The translations under genes and the position numbers were made by a program. A stretch of 64,000 nucleotides of DNA from Diogma glabrata (lineage: Eukaryota > Arthropoda > Insecta > Diptera > Cylindrotomidae). The stretch spans positions 372,997,663 to 373,061,662 of the forward strand of contig OY856186.1 of NCBI GenBank assembly GCA_963693315.1, read 5' to 3'. Shown in pieces: positions 47,134 to 57,433 of the stretch. The notes under the pieces are model-generated. The model did not search any database. It had not been told where the DNA came from and saw only the letters and a list, made by a program, of their open reading frames with translations. Numbering within the stretch: the first letter of the stretch is position 1; every line of letters starts with the position of its first letter.

Positions 47134-48726
47134 TTAACTTAAATTTAGATTACTTCGATGTTTTTGAAATAAAATTCTTCCAAGTCCTTTCGTCATAATA
47201 TCTGCAGTTTGATCGTTAGTTGAAATGTACTTCAAGTTAATTTCCTTCTTTGCAACAGCTTCTCTAATAAAATTGTATTTCACATCTATATGTTTCATCC
47301 TATTATGTTCGCGTGGCTCTTCTGCCACCTTGATGCACGACTGGTTATCAACGAATATCGTTGTTGGTGAATTACATGGATTACCAATTTCATTTAACAA
47401 ACTTCGCAGCCATTTCGCCTCACATATTCCTTTTGCCAAAGCCAAATATTCAGCCTCTGTTGATGAAAGACTAACAGTTGGTTGCTTTTGTGTCAACCAA
47501 CTAACTGTGTTGCCAAATACCTTAAAAACATATCCTGATATTGATTTGCGATCAATCTTATCGCCAGCCCAATCGGAATCAGCGTATCCAATCAAGATAC
47601 TAGATGCAGCATTGTGATTATAAACCATTTTTAGTTCAGCTGTTCCATAAATGTACCGCAAAATGCGTTTTGCATATGTAAAGTGTTCATCAGAACAACA
47701 ACCCTGAAAACGACTAAAGTAGTTCGTAGATGCACATAAATCGGGTCGAGTTGTCTGGGTTGCATACGTCAAACATCCAATAAGCTCTCTATATGGTTGA
47801 TTGGTTAAATTTTCTTTGTCACCAAATTGTAAACTCAAACCATTTCCAATTGGTGTTGCTGCCGCCTTACAATTATTCATATCAAATTTTCTTAGAACCT
47901 TTTTTAAATAATTTGTTTGACTCAAGATAATCGAGCGCTCATTACGCTCAACATGAATTCCCAAAAACGAATTAATTTCTCCGACATCCGTCATTTCAAA
48001 TTCCTTTGTAAGTTTTGACTTGATTTCGTTGACCATTTGCATACTACTAGATAAAATTACCAAGTCATCGACATACATAAGAATATAACATGCGACGTTT
48101 CCCATGAATTTGATATAGAGACAATGATCTGATTGACATCGTTTGAAACCAATTTCAAACATAAATTGATTAAACCGTTCGTTCCACATGCTTGATGCTT
48201 GCTTTAGTCCATACAATGCTTTATTTAACTTGCAAACCATTGCATTGTTATTTACAAACCCCTCTGGCTGTGCCATGTAAATGTCTTCATTTAATTGCCC
48301 ATTCAAAAATGCACATTTGACGTCCATTTGATGAATAAAATATCCAAAATGATTTGCTATTGACAATAAAACACGGAAAGTTGTTAGCTTGGCTGTCCGT
48401 GAGTATGTTTCATTATAATCGAAACCCTTTTCCTGCGAGAACCCTCGAGCAACAAGCCTTGCCTTATATTTGTCGATATCACCATTCGATTTATATTTCA
48501 ACTTAAAAACCCATCTGCATGAGACAGCCTTACGACCAGGTGGTAGCTCACATAGAGACCAAGTGCTATTCTTTTGCAACGACGAAAACTCGTCATCAAT
48601 TGCCTTTTTCCCATTTTGGCCTATCAGCACGCTTCTTTGCATCGTTAACTGTAACTGGATCATTTTGAACAAATTCTTCTGCTGAAAGTGCAAAACCAGC
48701 AAACCATGAACCAGCATCATATCCAT
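47134..48726 (-). CDS. Copia pol: reverse transcriptase and RNase H
   Basis: 530-codon frame whose genuine part starts at about residue 40, after the frameshift near 48600. It has the copia RT signature (WVFKLKYKSNGDIDKYKARL, then VARGFSQ), KCAFLNGQL and the catalytic YVDD (about residue 217, ILMYVDDLVI). The RNase H part has GYADSDWAGD, SLSSTEAEYLAL and VDNQSCIKVA (about residues 370-500) and ends at 47134. All catalytic motifs look intact. The enzyme copies the element RNA inside virus-like particles. In copia elements this is continuous with gag-protease-integrase. Here it is one base out of frame with it. Confidence 0.93.
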   Translation of the reverse strand: MDMMLVHGLLVLHFQQKNLFKMIQLQLTMQRSVLIGQNGKKAIDDEFSSLQKNSTWSLCELPPGRKAVSCRWVFKLKYKSNGDIDKYKARLVARGFSQEKGFDYNETYSRTAKLTTFRVLLSIANHFGYFIHQMDVKCAFLNGQLNEDIYMAQPEGFVNNNAMVCKLNKALYGLKQASSMWNERFNQFMFEIGFKRCQSDHCLYIKFMGNVACYILMYVDDLVILSSSMQMVNEIKSKLTKEFEMTDVGEINSFLGIHVERNERSIILSQTNYLKKVLRKFDMNNCKAAATPIGNGLSLQFGDKENLTNQPYRELIGCLTYATQTTRPDLCASTNYFSRFQGCCSDEHFTYAKRILRYIYGTAELKMVYNHNAASSILIGYADSDWAGDKIDRKSISGYVFKVFGNTVSWLTQKQPTVSLSSTEAEYLALAKGICEAKWLRSLLNEIGNPCNSPTTIFVDNQSCIKVAEEPREHNRMKHIDVKYNFIREAVAKKEINLKYISTNDQTADIMTKGLGRILFQKHRSNLNLS

Positions 48727-51172
48727 ATCGATCTAGTTTCTTTCTTATTCGATCATTACGATGCAATTCTTCTATGTTACCAGTACACTCCAAGTCTGTA
48801 TTGTCCTGACTGTTTTCACTGATAATTTTTATATTTGTATCGTGTATATTATTTTGATTATTACCGACAATTTCCAAATTGTCACCACAGATATCACTCA
48901 TTTTGTTTTCATTGTTTTCATCGTCAATATTATTGCTTACCGCCTCTGAATCGGATATACTAACATAATTTAAACGATCTAAAATGGATTTCTCATTAAA
49001 AGTGACATTGCGGCCCATGATAAACCTATCATTTTCGATGTCCCACAGTCTATATGTGTATGTTGTTAAACCGTATCCAAGCATGTAACATTTCGATGAT
49101 TTTGCATCCAATTTAGTTCGGTTTTCTTTTGGCACATTATTATAACAAACTGAACCAAAAATACGAAGATGAGAAAGAACCGGCTTTTTACCATACCAAA
49201 TTTCTGCAGGCGTTTTGTTTGCAAACTGTGTACCAATAGCACTAGTTGGTGAGCGATTTCTTATATAGTTTGCATACATAACAGCTTCATTCCAAAATCG
49301 ACGTTCCAATCCACTTGACAAAATCATAGTTCTTGCCTTTTCAACCACAGTACGATTAAAAAGTTCAGATACTGGGTTCATTTCAGGATTATATGGCACG
49401 GTATATTTCAATTGAATACCTTTATTAATACAAAAAGATTTAAAAACCTTTGGACAATATTCACCGCCATTATCCAATTGCAATATTTTAATTTTTTGTC
49501 CATGTTGCACCTCAGCCATAGCAACATATTTTTGAAATTTACTAAAAACTTCAATTTTCTGCTTCATGCAGTAAACCATTGATGCACGTGAAAAATCATC
49601 AGTAAATGATACAAAAAATCTAGAACCATCATGTGCGGGTTCACTTATTGGACCACTGACATCCGTATGAATCAGTTCCAAAATTCTTTGAGAACGAATT
49701 TCTTTTCTTGGTGGATACGGTAAACGTGTTTGTTTTCCAAGCACACAAGGCTCACAAAATCTATCGTCAATGTTAACTTTCATCTTATCTATTCCAGTAG
49801 CCATATTTTGAACCTTCATCTTTTTCATATCATTGACATTCAAATGTCCTAGACGAAAATGCCATAAACTTTGCGATGTCTTGTCAAATTTTTCCACATC
49901 AGCAATTCCCGCAAACACACTTCTTTCTATGTAAAAAGTTGCTTGATATAACTGACTATTACGACGAGCAGTAAACATAATTTTATTATTTTTTGAAATA
50001 TATGCATCATCACCATTAAAAACAATTTTATAACCCTTTTCAGTTAATTGACGAATTGACATCAAGTTGCATTTAAGATTTTCAACAAACAAAACGTTTT
50101 GAATCGTTTTCGTTGAACAATCATCATTGAAAAATGTTTTTATTGAAATATCGCCTCGCCATTTTGCTACCAATGATGCATCATTCTTAGCAGTTGAAAT
50201 AATAATCGGTTTAATTATTTCCATTTTGTTAAAAAATTCTTTATTGTTAACGATATGATGTGTGGCTCCAGAATCCAAAATAAAATCTATTTGCTTAAAA
50301 TCATCACCTAATTTTCTACTAGTATAGCATGATGCAATATCCACGTTTTTTGTAGTTTGTACACATTGTTCTTTACAAATTAAAAATTCTGCATCATTAT
50401 CTTTCTCTATACAATTTGCACTTGCACCTTTTTTACCGTGATAATTATTGTTTTTCTTTGAAAACTTAACTTTACAATTTGCTTTAATGTGGCCTATCTT
50501 CTTACACCGATGACAAACAGTTTTTGAAAAATCCGCTTGCATAGCCACTGAATCATATGATTTAACAATTTGTACATTATTAGCAGCACGCTTTCCACAT
50601 TCGTCCAAAAGACGACTTTTAACAAACTCAACTGTTAATTTCGTTGTGTCCATTGTTTCCAATGCTGTGACTAAACCATCAAGACTTTTTGGTAATGTTA
50701 AAATTAAGTGACATACAATGTCAAGGTCTTCTAGAGTAGCACCTATTGATTTCAGTTCACGTACAGTATGATCAAAGTGTAGAAAATATTGATTTATATC
50801 GTCACCATCTTTGTATCTCATTGTCAACAACTGCTTTCTTAACAATAATTGACCAGCTATACTTTTTCTTTCAAAAACACCAATTAATGTTTCATACATA
50901 TCCTTCGCAAAGTCTTTTCCTTTTATATACTCTAATTGAGAGTCACTAATGTATTGCACCAAAATAGATTTACATTTCCTTTCGTCACTTTTTAACGTTT
51001 CCTTTGCTTTTTCATCAGAAACTGAACTTAGTAATGTGTCTAACGGTGTTATTAAAAATTTATTCAAACATTTTTCCTCTAGTAAAATGTTTATACGATA
51101 TTTCCAATTCGAGAAATTTGTACCATCAAAAGGTTTTACTTTCTGCATATTTGATTCCATACTGAAATACAA
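48596..51172 (-). CDS. Copia gag, protease and integrase
   Basis: 858-codon frame. The initiator is probably the ATG at 51160 (MESNMQKVKPFDG). Domains in order: UBN2-type gag (about 1-200); CCHC knuckle CHRCKKIGHIKANC (about 215-230); aspartic protease FILDSGATHHIV (about 299); pre-integrase HFRLGHLNVND with CEPC (about 430-480); integrase core with HTDVSG (about 504), LQLDNGGEY (about 566) and a Glu in SELFNRT (about 602). The canonical NGVAER is replaced by NPVSEL, although the Glu is kept. The frame runs past the expected junction with RT and stops at 48596 because of a one-base offset in a purine run near 48600-48610. Otherwise uninterrupted. Confidence 0.93.
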   Translation of the reverse strand: MYFSMESNMQKVKPFDGTNFSNWKYRINILLEEKCLNKFLITPLDTLLSSVSDEKAKETLKSDERKCKSILVQYISDSQLEYIKGKDFAKDMYETLIGVFERKSIAGQLLLRKQLLTMRYKDGDDINQYFLHFDHTVRELKSIGATLEDLDIVCHLILTLPKSLDGLVTALETMDTTKLTVEFVKSRLLDECGKRAANNVQIVKSYDSVAMQADFSKTVCHRCKKIGHIKANCKVKFSKKNNNYHGKKGASANCIEKDNDAEFLICKEQCVQTTKNVDIASCYTSRKLGDDFKQIDFILDSGATHHIVNNKEFFNKMEIIKPIIISTAKNDASLVAKWRGDISIKTFFNDDCSTKTIQNVLFVENLKCNLMSIRQLTEKGYKIVFNGDDAYISKNNKIMFTARRNSQLYQATFYIERSVFAGIADVEKFDKTSQSLWHFRLGHLNVNDMKKMKVQNMATGIDKMKVNIDDRFCEPCVLGKQTRLPYPPRKEIRSQRILELIHTDVSGPISEPAHDGSRFFVSFTDDFSRASMVYCMKQKIEVFSKFQKYVAMAEVQHGQKIKILQLDNGGEYCPKVFKSFCINKGIQLKYTVPYNPEMNPVSELFNRTVVEKARTMILSSGLERRFWNEAVMYANYIRNRSPTSAIGTQFANKTPAEIWYGKKPVLSHLRIFGSVCYNNVPKENRTKLDAKSSKCYMLGYGLTTYTYRLWDIENDRFIMGRNVTFNEKSILDRLNYVSISDSEAVSNNIDDENNENKMSDICGDNLEIVGNNQNNIHDTNIKIISENSQDNTDLECTGNIEELHRNDRIRKKLDRYGYDAGSWFAGFALSAEEFVQNDPVTVNDAKKRADRPKWEKGN

Positions 51173-51390
51173 ATAATATTAATAAAAATGTTTGAATTTA
51201 AAAAACACAATACAGTTTTTATGACACCAAAAAAAATATCTTTCAACAACACGAAAAATCCACACCCTCAATTCAATAAAGTCCCTTTTTGTGTGCGATT
51301 TTTTTATTACTTCAGAAAATCTACCTTTAACACAAAAATTCATAAAATAAAAACTTTTTATCTTGAAACAAATAGTTTCACTTCACTTGA

Positions 51391-51410
51391 ATTGATTACT
51401 GGGCCATAGG
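51391..51410 (-). other. Copia primer-binding site (tRNA-iMet internal type)
   Basis: The minus strand reads CCTATGGCCCAGTAATC just inside the 5' LTR. It resembles the GGTTATGGGCCCAG priming site of Drosophila copia, which pairs with an internal part of initiator tRNA. A 29-bp duplication (starts 51409 and 51438, GGTTAATTATAATAAAAC) separates it from the LTR proper. Confidence 0.65.
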
Positions 51411-51439
51411 TTAATTATAATAAAACAAATAATAATAGG

Positions 51440-51654
51440 TTAATTATAATAAAACAAATAGTTTTAATCGCAATGGAATGTTTTATTCCGTGTTGCTACT
51501 TTGTTACAGTAAAAAGTGAAGTGTCATCATTATGATATTAATTATACAAAAACAAATAGAAGACACAGTCACATTCAAGTTGTACAAAATAGAAGACATA
51601 GTCATATTTTAGTTGTACAAGACTTTTTGTTAATGACAAATTAGTATACTATCA
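51440..51654 (-). repeat. Copia 5' LTR
   Basis: ~215 bp, starting TGATAGTATACTAATTTG on the minus strand and ending in ATTATAATTAA next to the priming site. Almost identical to the 3' LTR. Must contain the element's promoter, but no TATA box can be picked with confidence in such AT-rich sequence. Confidence 0.93.
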
Positions 51655-51659
51655 ACAAG

Positions 51660-52709
51660 AACAGTTATATTCAGCAATTACAGAAGAATCGAATCAGTCT
51701 TCTTTTCCTTAATTTAACAACCAATTGACAAAACAAACATGTAGAATTTTCTTTTTCTATTTCTTTGTTTTTGCAACTACACTATTAATGAAAACAAATT
51801 CTCTATGTTTTTTTTCCTTAATGCTTAAAGCTACATAATTTATCTACTTGGACGGACACAAAAAAAAAATTCACTCAAACATTTAATTTCTTTTTTTCTC
51901 TAAAACATTTTTTATTTTATTTTAGAACGATCCTGAACTTAAATAAACCAAACTTTTCTAACATATCTAGCAAACAAAATTAAATTTTATAAATTATTTA
52001 ATGACAAAATCTATTATAGATCAAATAACCACTTGTATATTCATTTTACTTTTTAAATAAAAAATATCAACAAAACAAATGAGGAAAAAAATTAAAACTG
52101 CAATTGGTTGATGATATTCACCGAACTGCATTTCAATTACCAAATGTTTAAGCATATATAAAAAAAAATTATAAATCATCAACATTTTGAGTTTTGACTT
52201 TCTTTGGGAAAACTTGAATAACTTGGTGCAAACTGCACCAATATTCGTGTCTTTTAGCTTAAAAGAAAGAGAAAGTACTATAGGCTCCAAGAAATTATAA
52301 AAATTTAGTGTCTTTATTTGTTCAAAATTTATGGCGTTGAAAATGGAATAATTAAAAAAAAAAACGTGAGTTTTCCGTATTTTTTCAACTTTTTTCGGCT
52401 GTATTTTCCAGAATCCGTAATGGATTTTTACAAAACATAGCTCAAAATGTTTGTTAGCATATTTACTATGCACTTGTTTCATTAATATTTTTAATTTGCT
52501 TGTTTTGTAAAATATGAGACCCGAACACCGAAACAACATTTTTGATCACCAAAACAATTCGTAAATATCTCAAAAACAAGAGCTAACATAAAAAAATGAA
52601 TATGATATTCGTGTTCAAGAGGTCCAAACCAATAAGAAAAGTTGGGTTTTATTTCGGGAGATTTTTCTTGTAAACTAGTGCAATCGTTAAATATATGTAA
52701 ATAGATGTT
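51660..52709. other. 3' flank / untranslated region of upstream receptor gene
   Basis: Lies directly downstream (minus strand) of the receptor stop codon at 52710 and ends at the copia insertion site. AT-rich with several AATAAA-like sequences. The 172-codon minus-strand frame at 52021-52539 is low-complexity and matches nothing I recognise, so it is most likely 3' UTR read-through. Confidence 0.5.
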
Positions 52710-53137
52710 TTAATTGTTCATGCTTATGTTATTTTTTCTCCTATTTCTTTTGCACAAAAATCCGATCAGACTTATAACTATCAAAGCACCTCCAGCCGCA
52801 ATCAAAACATACTTAACAATATCTAAAATCTTTAAAATATCATACAAAGAACTGTTAAGTATGTTCAACATTTCCACGTTCAATTCACTCCCTTCTTCAA
52901 TCCAAACCAGCGGCATCAACGTTGTTGTGTAGTTATTGGTAATTCGTATTCTATTAACTGGACGTAAAACTAAATTGAATTGAACTTTTTTGCTACCTTG
53001 TAGTGGGATACCAGTAAATGGATCGACAAGTAAAAATGTTGAGTGAATATTTGCATCTGGTTTTTGACCGTCAATTAAAGATGTATATTCTTCTGCTACA
53101 TCTAACATATGTGGCTTAGTTAAAACAAGTGGTCCTT
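52710..53137 (-). CDS. Second CD36-family receptor, last exon (C-terminus)
   Basis: Final exon of a paralogous CD36-superfamily gene. The acceptor is tttcattgcag with AG at 53139-53138. The exon starts inside a codon (AA then GGA CCA). It encodes GPLVLTKPHMLDVAEEYTSL, then TFLLVDPFTGIPLQGSKKVQ, FNLVLRPVNRI, NYTTTLMPLVWIEEGSEL, a transmembrane helix (YVLIAAGGALIVISLIGFL) and a short basic tail (CKRNRRKN), stopping at 52710. This matches the CD36/SNMP pattern of a terminal ectodomain with EPxTGxPLxxxKRxQxN, second helix and cytoplasmic tail. Earlier exons were not found up to 64000 and must lie beyond, or in sequence missing near the gap. It precedes the next receptor gene head-to-tail. Confidence 0.92.
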
Positions 53138-53337
53138 CTGCAATGAAAACAAAAAATAGTAGATTTTTATACAAGTGGTGAAAACGTCTTGTTTTGCGTG
53201 ACTGAACGGGTTGTCCACGAGGAACGCAAAAACGTTTTTTACCACGTTTTAAAACGTTTTTACCACGCGTAGAAAACGCTATTTTTTCTACGTTTGTAAA
53301 TATAAATGATAATGCATATTTACAAATTCATCTACTA

Positions 53338-53502
53338 AATTTGACTGTGTAAAAAATAAACAAGATCACATTTTTACCAGTGTAAAATAATGTTATTATT
53401 GTGTTCGCCTACAGATGGAATAATAACAGGCGAACACAATAATAATTCATTATTTTACACTGGTAAAAATGCGATCTTGTTTATTTTTACACAGTCAAAT
53501 TT
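53338..53502. repeat. Fold-back palindrome, ~73-bp arms
   Basis: Left arm 53338-53410 (from AAATTTGACTGTGTAAA to GTGTTCGCCT) and right arm 53428-53502 (AGGCGAACAC to CAGTCAAATTT) with a 17-nt loop. After a one-sided ~25-bp interruption the inverted match continues outward (CAAATTCATCTACTA at 53323; its inverse at about 53526). It lies just upstream of the last receptor exon, in its intron. Resembles a fold-back MITE. No clear target duplication. Confidence 0.85.
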
Positions 53503-53540
53503 AGACATGTCGGTTTGTAAGTTTTTAGTAGATGAATTTG

Positions 53541-54253
53541 ACAATATGAATAATGAAAATAGATCATAAATTTTCTCTAAAAACTTTTACAGACATTAAA
53601 GATATTTCTTTTACCGACTGGAAGTCATCGTTTAAAGTATAAATTTAAAAAATTGTAGGTAAAGTTTCGATTAAAAACAAATATAAATAAATTCTTTAAT
53701 AAAATTTCAATTTATTTAATAAATTTTTTTATTTTTTTTTTTGGCGGAAAGAACTCAGAGAATATATTTTATATCTGACAGTTAATTATCGGAGGAAAAA
53801 ATTATACGATATATCTGATACAAATTTTATCTTATCGCTCCGATTTCTCCGATATAGAAAAAAACACACTCATTATTAGTTTAATTAATTAATTACACAC
53901 AATTGATATAATGATTAGTTTCGATTCGATTCAATCAAAATATTCAAAATATTCAATCCCTTCAAAATACTGCGATATTGACAAAAATAAACACAGCAAC
54001 CAAAACAACAACAAATCAAATTCGCAATTTCAAATATTCAATCAAATATTCAATCCTTTAAATAACCACCACCTGGAGGCGACCACCGAAACTTATTTAC
54101 TTTCAGTCCTAGTGACTGAAAACATTTTCAGTCACTACTTATGCCATAAATTTTGTTGGGTTGTATCTCAACTAATCCATAAATATTATTAGTACTAGAA
54201 GTTATAATATAAATGCCACTCTTCATCTAAGGTTTTGAGTTTTTGACAGTAAA
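53541..54253. other. No gene recognised
   Basis: AT-rich intronic sequence of the second receptor gene, assuming its upstream exons lie to the right. A 93-codon plus-strand frame (53911-54192) is rich in Asn, Ser and Lys and has no domain. Confidence 0.4.
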
Positions 54254-54395
54254 TACAAAACTGAAGAAATAAATGAATTTAATCTAGAAAAGTGCTAGAA
54301 ACAAAAAGTTGAGTTTTACTTATGGATGTAAGCAAAATTTAAATAAAAGGTGTAAAAATAATTACACAGTAATTTTATTTTGGTCTCACTTTAAG
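54254..54395. repeat. Dispersed ~140-bp repeat, partner of 60558-60700
   Basis: ACAAAACTGAAGAAATAAAT to TTTTATTTTGGTCT occurs here and at 60560-60690 with few differences. In the second place the sequence is followed by a Harbinger-like MITE. Here it runs into an inverted end of the ACTTCGGTCTG family. Confidence 0.8.
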
Positions 54396-54414
54396 TTATA
54401 TTAATTTATGATCT

Positions 54415-54648
54415 GTTATAATTTTTCCGGCACTTATTAATATTTCGTGTTAGTTTTGTAATAAATTTCTAAACAGAAATAAAAAAATAATTATACTTTA
54501 ACAAAGAGTTTTATGTTTCATATAAATCGCTGCCCAAAAACTAAAAGCAATGTCCTCATAAAAGTTTTTTGCCGAAAACTAAATCAAAACCCTTAACCCA
54601 GACCGAAGTCTTGATATCTCAGAGTTTGAGATTTCAGTCCCTCCATAT
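54415..54648 (-). repeat. ACTTCGGTCTG repeat family, copy 5 (terminal 235 bp)
   Basis: Only the end with CAGACCGAAGTCTTGATATC and CCCTCCATATTT is present, with TCGCTGCCCAAAAACTAAAA and TATTTCGTGTTAGTTTTG inward. It is truncated before the tandem array. Copies 5 and 3 share the inverted orientation. Confidence 0.8.
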
Positions 54649-54814
54649 TTTAATACTATTTTTCATTCCAACAACTATTACTAAGTATATTTTTCTTTTC
54701 AATGTTTGCTGTTTACAGTCCGGATATAACATTTTGTGCTTTTGTTCGCAACGTAACAAATATTGCCTGAATTGTAATTAAACAATGAAAGTCCCTGCAT
54801 TAATTAGTTCGCTC

Positions 54815-54845
54815 TTTCAGCTGTATCTGAACGATACAGCTGAAA
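54815..54845. other. 13-bp perfect hairpin at a contig boundary
   Basis: TTCAGCTGTATC and GATACAGCTGAA arms (54815-54827, 54833-54845) with loop tgaac. The second contig, after the N gap, starts at the equivalent of 54841, inside the right arm. Confidence 0.75.
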
Positions 54846-55861
54846 TGCTTTAAGCATTGATATCTCCATTTTAATTATTATTCTCTATTATTATTTAATC
54901 TACTTTCAATTTATCAATTTTGGAAACAGGCACCATTCTACCTTTTCTCTATAACATTCTATTTTATTGGAGATCAACTTTTTGCCAATGACCTCTAATT
55001 TTTTGAAAAAGTGGAATGTCCGGGCTTATTATAGGTACTTGTTTTATTTTCACTTCAAAAAGACTTTTTAACACCAGCTCGTACATGTGATGGTTGCAAG
55101 CGAAAATAAGTTTTTTTATATTGATTTTTTTCAACGCGCACACATACGATGTGTTTTCGAAACAGTTATAGTATCACAGAAGAGAATTCGCACTTTGTCT
55201 TGAGTTTTTCAATCTAAAATTAACATTCCAAACGTGTCTATAGAATTATTCAGTTTTGGCACAACAATTGTTCTTTGTTTTCGTATGAAATGTATTATAT
55301 TAAAAAACAATATATTATACAACAATACTATACGAGAGTTTGTTCATTTAAAGGAAGATTTGGGTTACGTTTTAGGTATTATTTTTTGTTTAGAAACTAC
55401 GTAATTCGACAGACATATTTATTTTTCAAGAAAAATTCGTATAAACCGACAAGACATTTAGAAATTTATAAGCACATTAAAAACAGGTATAGCGCGCTAT
55501 AGTACATCAATCATGTATTGGAAATGTTTGAGGTGCAAGTCGGCACGGGGGTTACTGTTTATTTAAATTGCATGAAATTTTATTTACAGTTGTTTTGACA
55601 TAGAAAGAAAAAAAACTAAAGGGTATGTGTCAAAAAAAACAATTTAATTTCTGGGACCCTGATATATAGTTTAGTATAGTATAGGGATATATAGATTATA
55701 GTATTATATATATATAATATATTATATAGTATATATATATATATGATAGATTATTATATATGTATATATATTATATATATTATATATATATAATATATTA
55801 TAGTAGATAGTATATATAGTATATATTAGTATTAGTAGTTATATATAGTATAGTATATATA

Positions 55862-55896
<35 letters not shown>

Positions 55897-56075
55897 TATA
55901 TATATAATATTATATATATATAATATATATATATTATTATATTATAGTATATTAGTATAGTAGTATATATATATATTAATATATTATATATAATATATAT
56001 AGATTAGTATATATATTATATTATATATAATATATATATAGTAATATATAATATATATATATATATTATATATAT

Positions 56076-56109
<34 letters not shown>

Positions 56110-56197
56110 TATACATATATTCTATATATATATATTATATATATATAATATATATATAATATATATATAATATATATATAATATTAATATATATTAT

Positions 56198-56244
<47 letters not shown>

Positions 56245-57169
56245 TATATATACTATATATAACTATAATATACATATATATATACTATTCTATATATATA
56301 TATATATATATAATATATATATACATATATAATATATATATAACGTATTTGCTTTGTCATAACTTTTTCTCCATATCCAATTCATCGATATTTTTTTGGA
56401 AATTTTATCCATTCGTGCGCTTTATTGGTTCTTTTTTTTGCAAACGTTTCAAATAGTCTTGCATGCAGTAGTTTGGCGAACACCTAAATCTTCACCTACT
56501 CCAGCCTAAGAATATGAGCATTTCAAAATAATTATATATGAAAAAATACAAAAACATTAAATTTTTTACCTGGAAGCCAGGATCTCCTACGCAGCGCAAA
56601 AATATTTTCATCTTTTGTATATTATCTAGGGCACCATCCAACGTTACGACGTTCATCATAATTTTCCAAAAAAAGGGGTTGGTAATATTTCGACATTTCT
56701 ATACGATTTAATCTATATAATTGCTTAAAATTGCCATCGTAAGTTGATCTTCGTGGTTTATATTAATTTTTTTCTACTCCTATCACAGTAAATTATAAAT
56801 TACATCACACTATCCATGACATGTAAATTGATTATTTCAAATAGCGTGCGGTAAGTAAAAAAAGCGCGCGGTAATGGATTTTCATATAGACATTACCGCA
56901 CGCTTTTAATAAAAAAGAAAAATTTTTATTTAAAGAAAAATTTGATTTTTAAAAATTAAATATTTCAATTCATTTTGACACAGAATAATGCAAAGCCTTC
57001 CACAATTTGTAAACTATTTGCATTTAATTTATAATTAGTAGTTCATTTTTTCAAGTAATTATATGCGTTTGGGCATTGAAACAAAGTCGGAGAAAAAGAA
57101 TATAACAAATCTCGAGTGAATAGCATTTTCCATGCTCGTGAAGATAATGCACTCGACGCTACGCGTCTC
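54841..57169. repeat. Duplicated segment, copy A (contig end before the gap)
   Basis: Nearly identical to 57370-59564, in the same order: TGAAATGCTTTAAGCATTGA, GGAAACAGGCACCATTC, a (TA)n-type tract (55660-56342 here), CGTATTTGCTTTGTCATAAC, GCGTGCGGTAAG hairpin, and ACGCTACGCGTCTC. Differences are mostly extra single bases in homopolymers and doubled letters, plus a scrambled TA tract, the pattern of an uncorrected long-read contig end. Probably not a biological duplication. Confidence 0.9.
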
Positions 57170-57369
57170 NNNNNNNNNNNNNNNNNNNNNNNNNNNNNNN
57201 NNNNNNNNNNNNNNNNNNNNNNNNNNNNNNNNNNNNNNNNNNNNNNNNNNNNNNNNNNNNNNNNNNNNNNNNNNNNNNNNNNNNNNNNNNNNNNNNNNNN
57301 NNNNNNNNNNNNNNNNNNNNNNNNNNNNNNNNNNNNNNNNNNNNNNNNNNNNNNNNNNNNNNNNNNNNN
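57170..57369. other. Assembly gap, 200 N
   Basis: Exactly 200 N, a conventional placeholder length. The sequence before it equals the last part of the duplicated segment and the sequence after it equals the first part, so the true gap is probably negative (overlap). Confidence 0.98.
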
Positions 57370-57433
57370 TGAAATGCTTTAAGCATTGATATCTCCATTT
57401 TAATTATTATTTCTATTATTATTTAATCTACTT

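Larger units (their letters stand above)
42931..51654 (-). mobile_element. Copia-type LTR retrotransposon with nested insertions
   Basis: The element lies on the minus strand between 5-bp direct repeats ACAAG (42926-42930 and 51655-51659). It has a ~215-bp 5' LTR (51654-51440), a priming site (about 51410), gag-pol (51172-47134), a polypurine tract (GGGGCGG before 46924) and a 3' LTR split by a DNA transposon (46924-46726 and 42948-42933). The LTRs start TGATAGTATAC and differ at only one position over the ~195 bp that I compared (T at 46739, C at 51469). This indicates a recent insertion. It lies between the two CD36-family genes and explains about 8.7 kb of their 11.8-kb separation. Confidence 0.92.

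Noticed and set aside
52021..52539. 172-codon minus-strand frame downstream of the receptor gene
   Set aside because: Low-complexity, Lys/Phe/Ile-rich, no recognisable motif, located where the 3' UTR should be.
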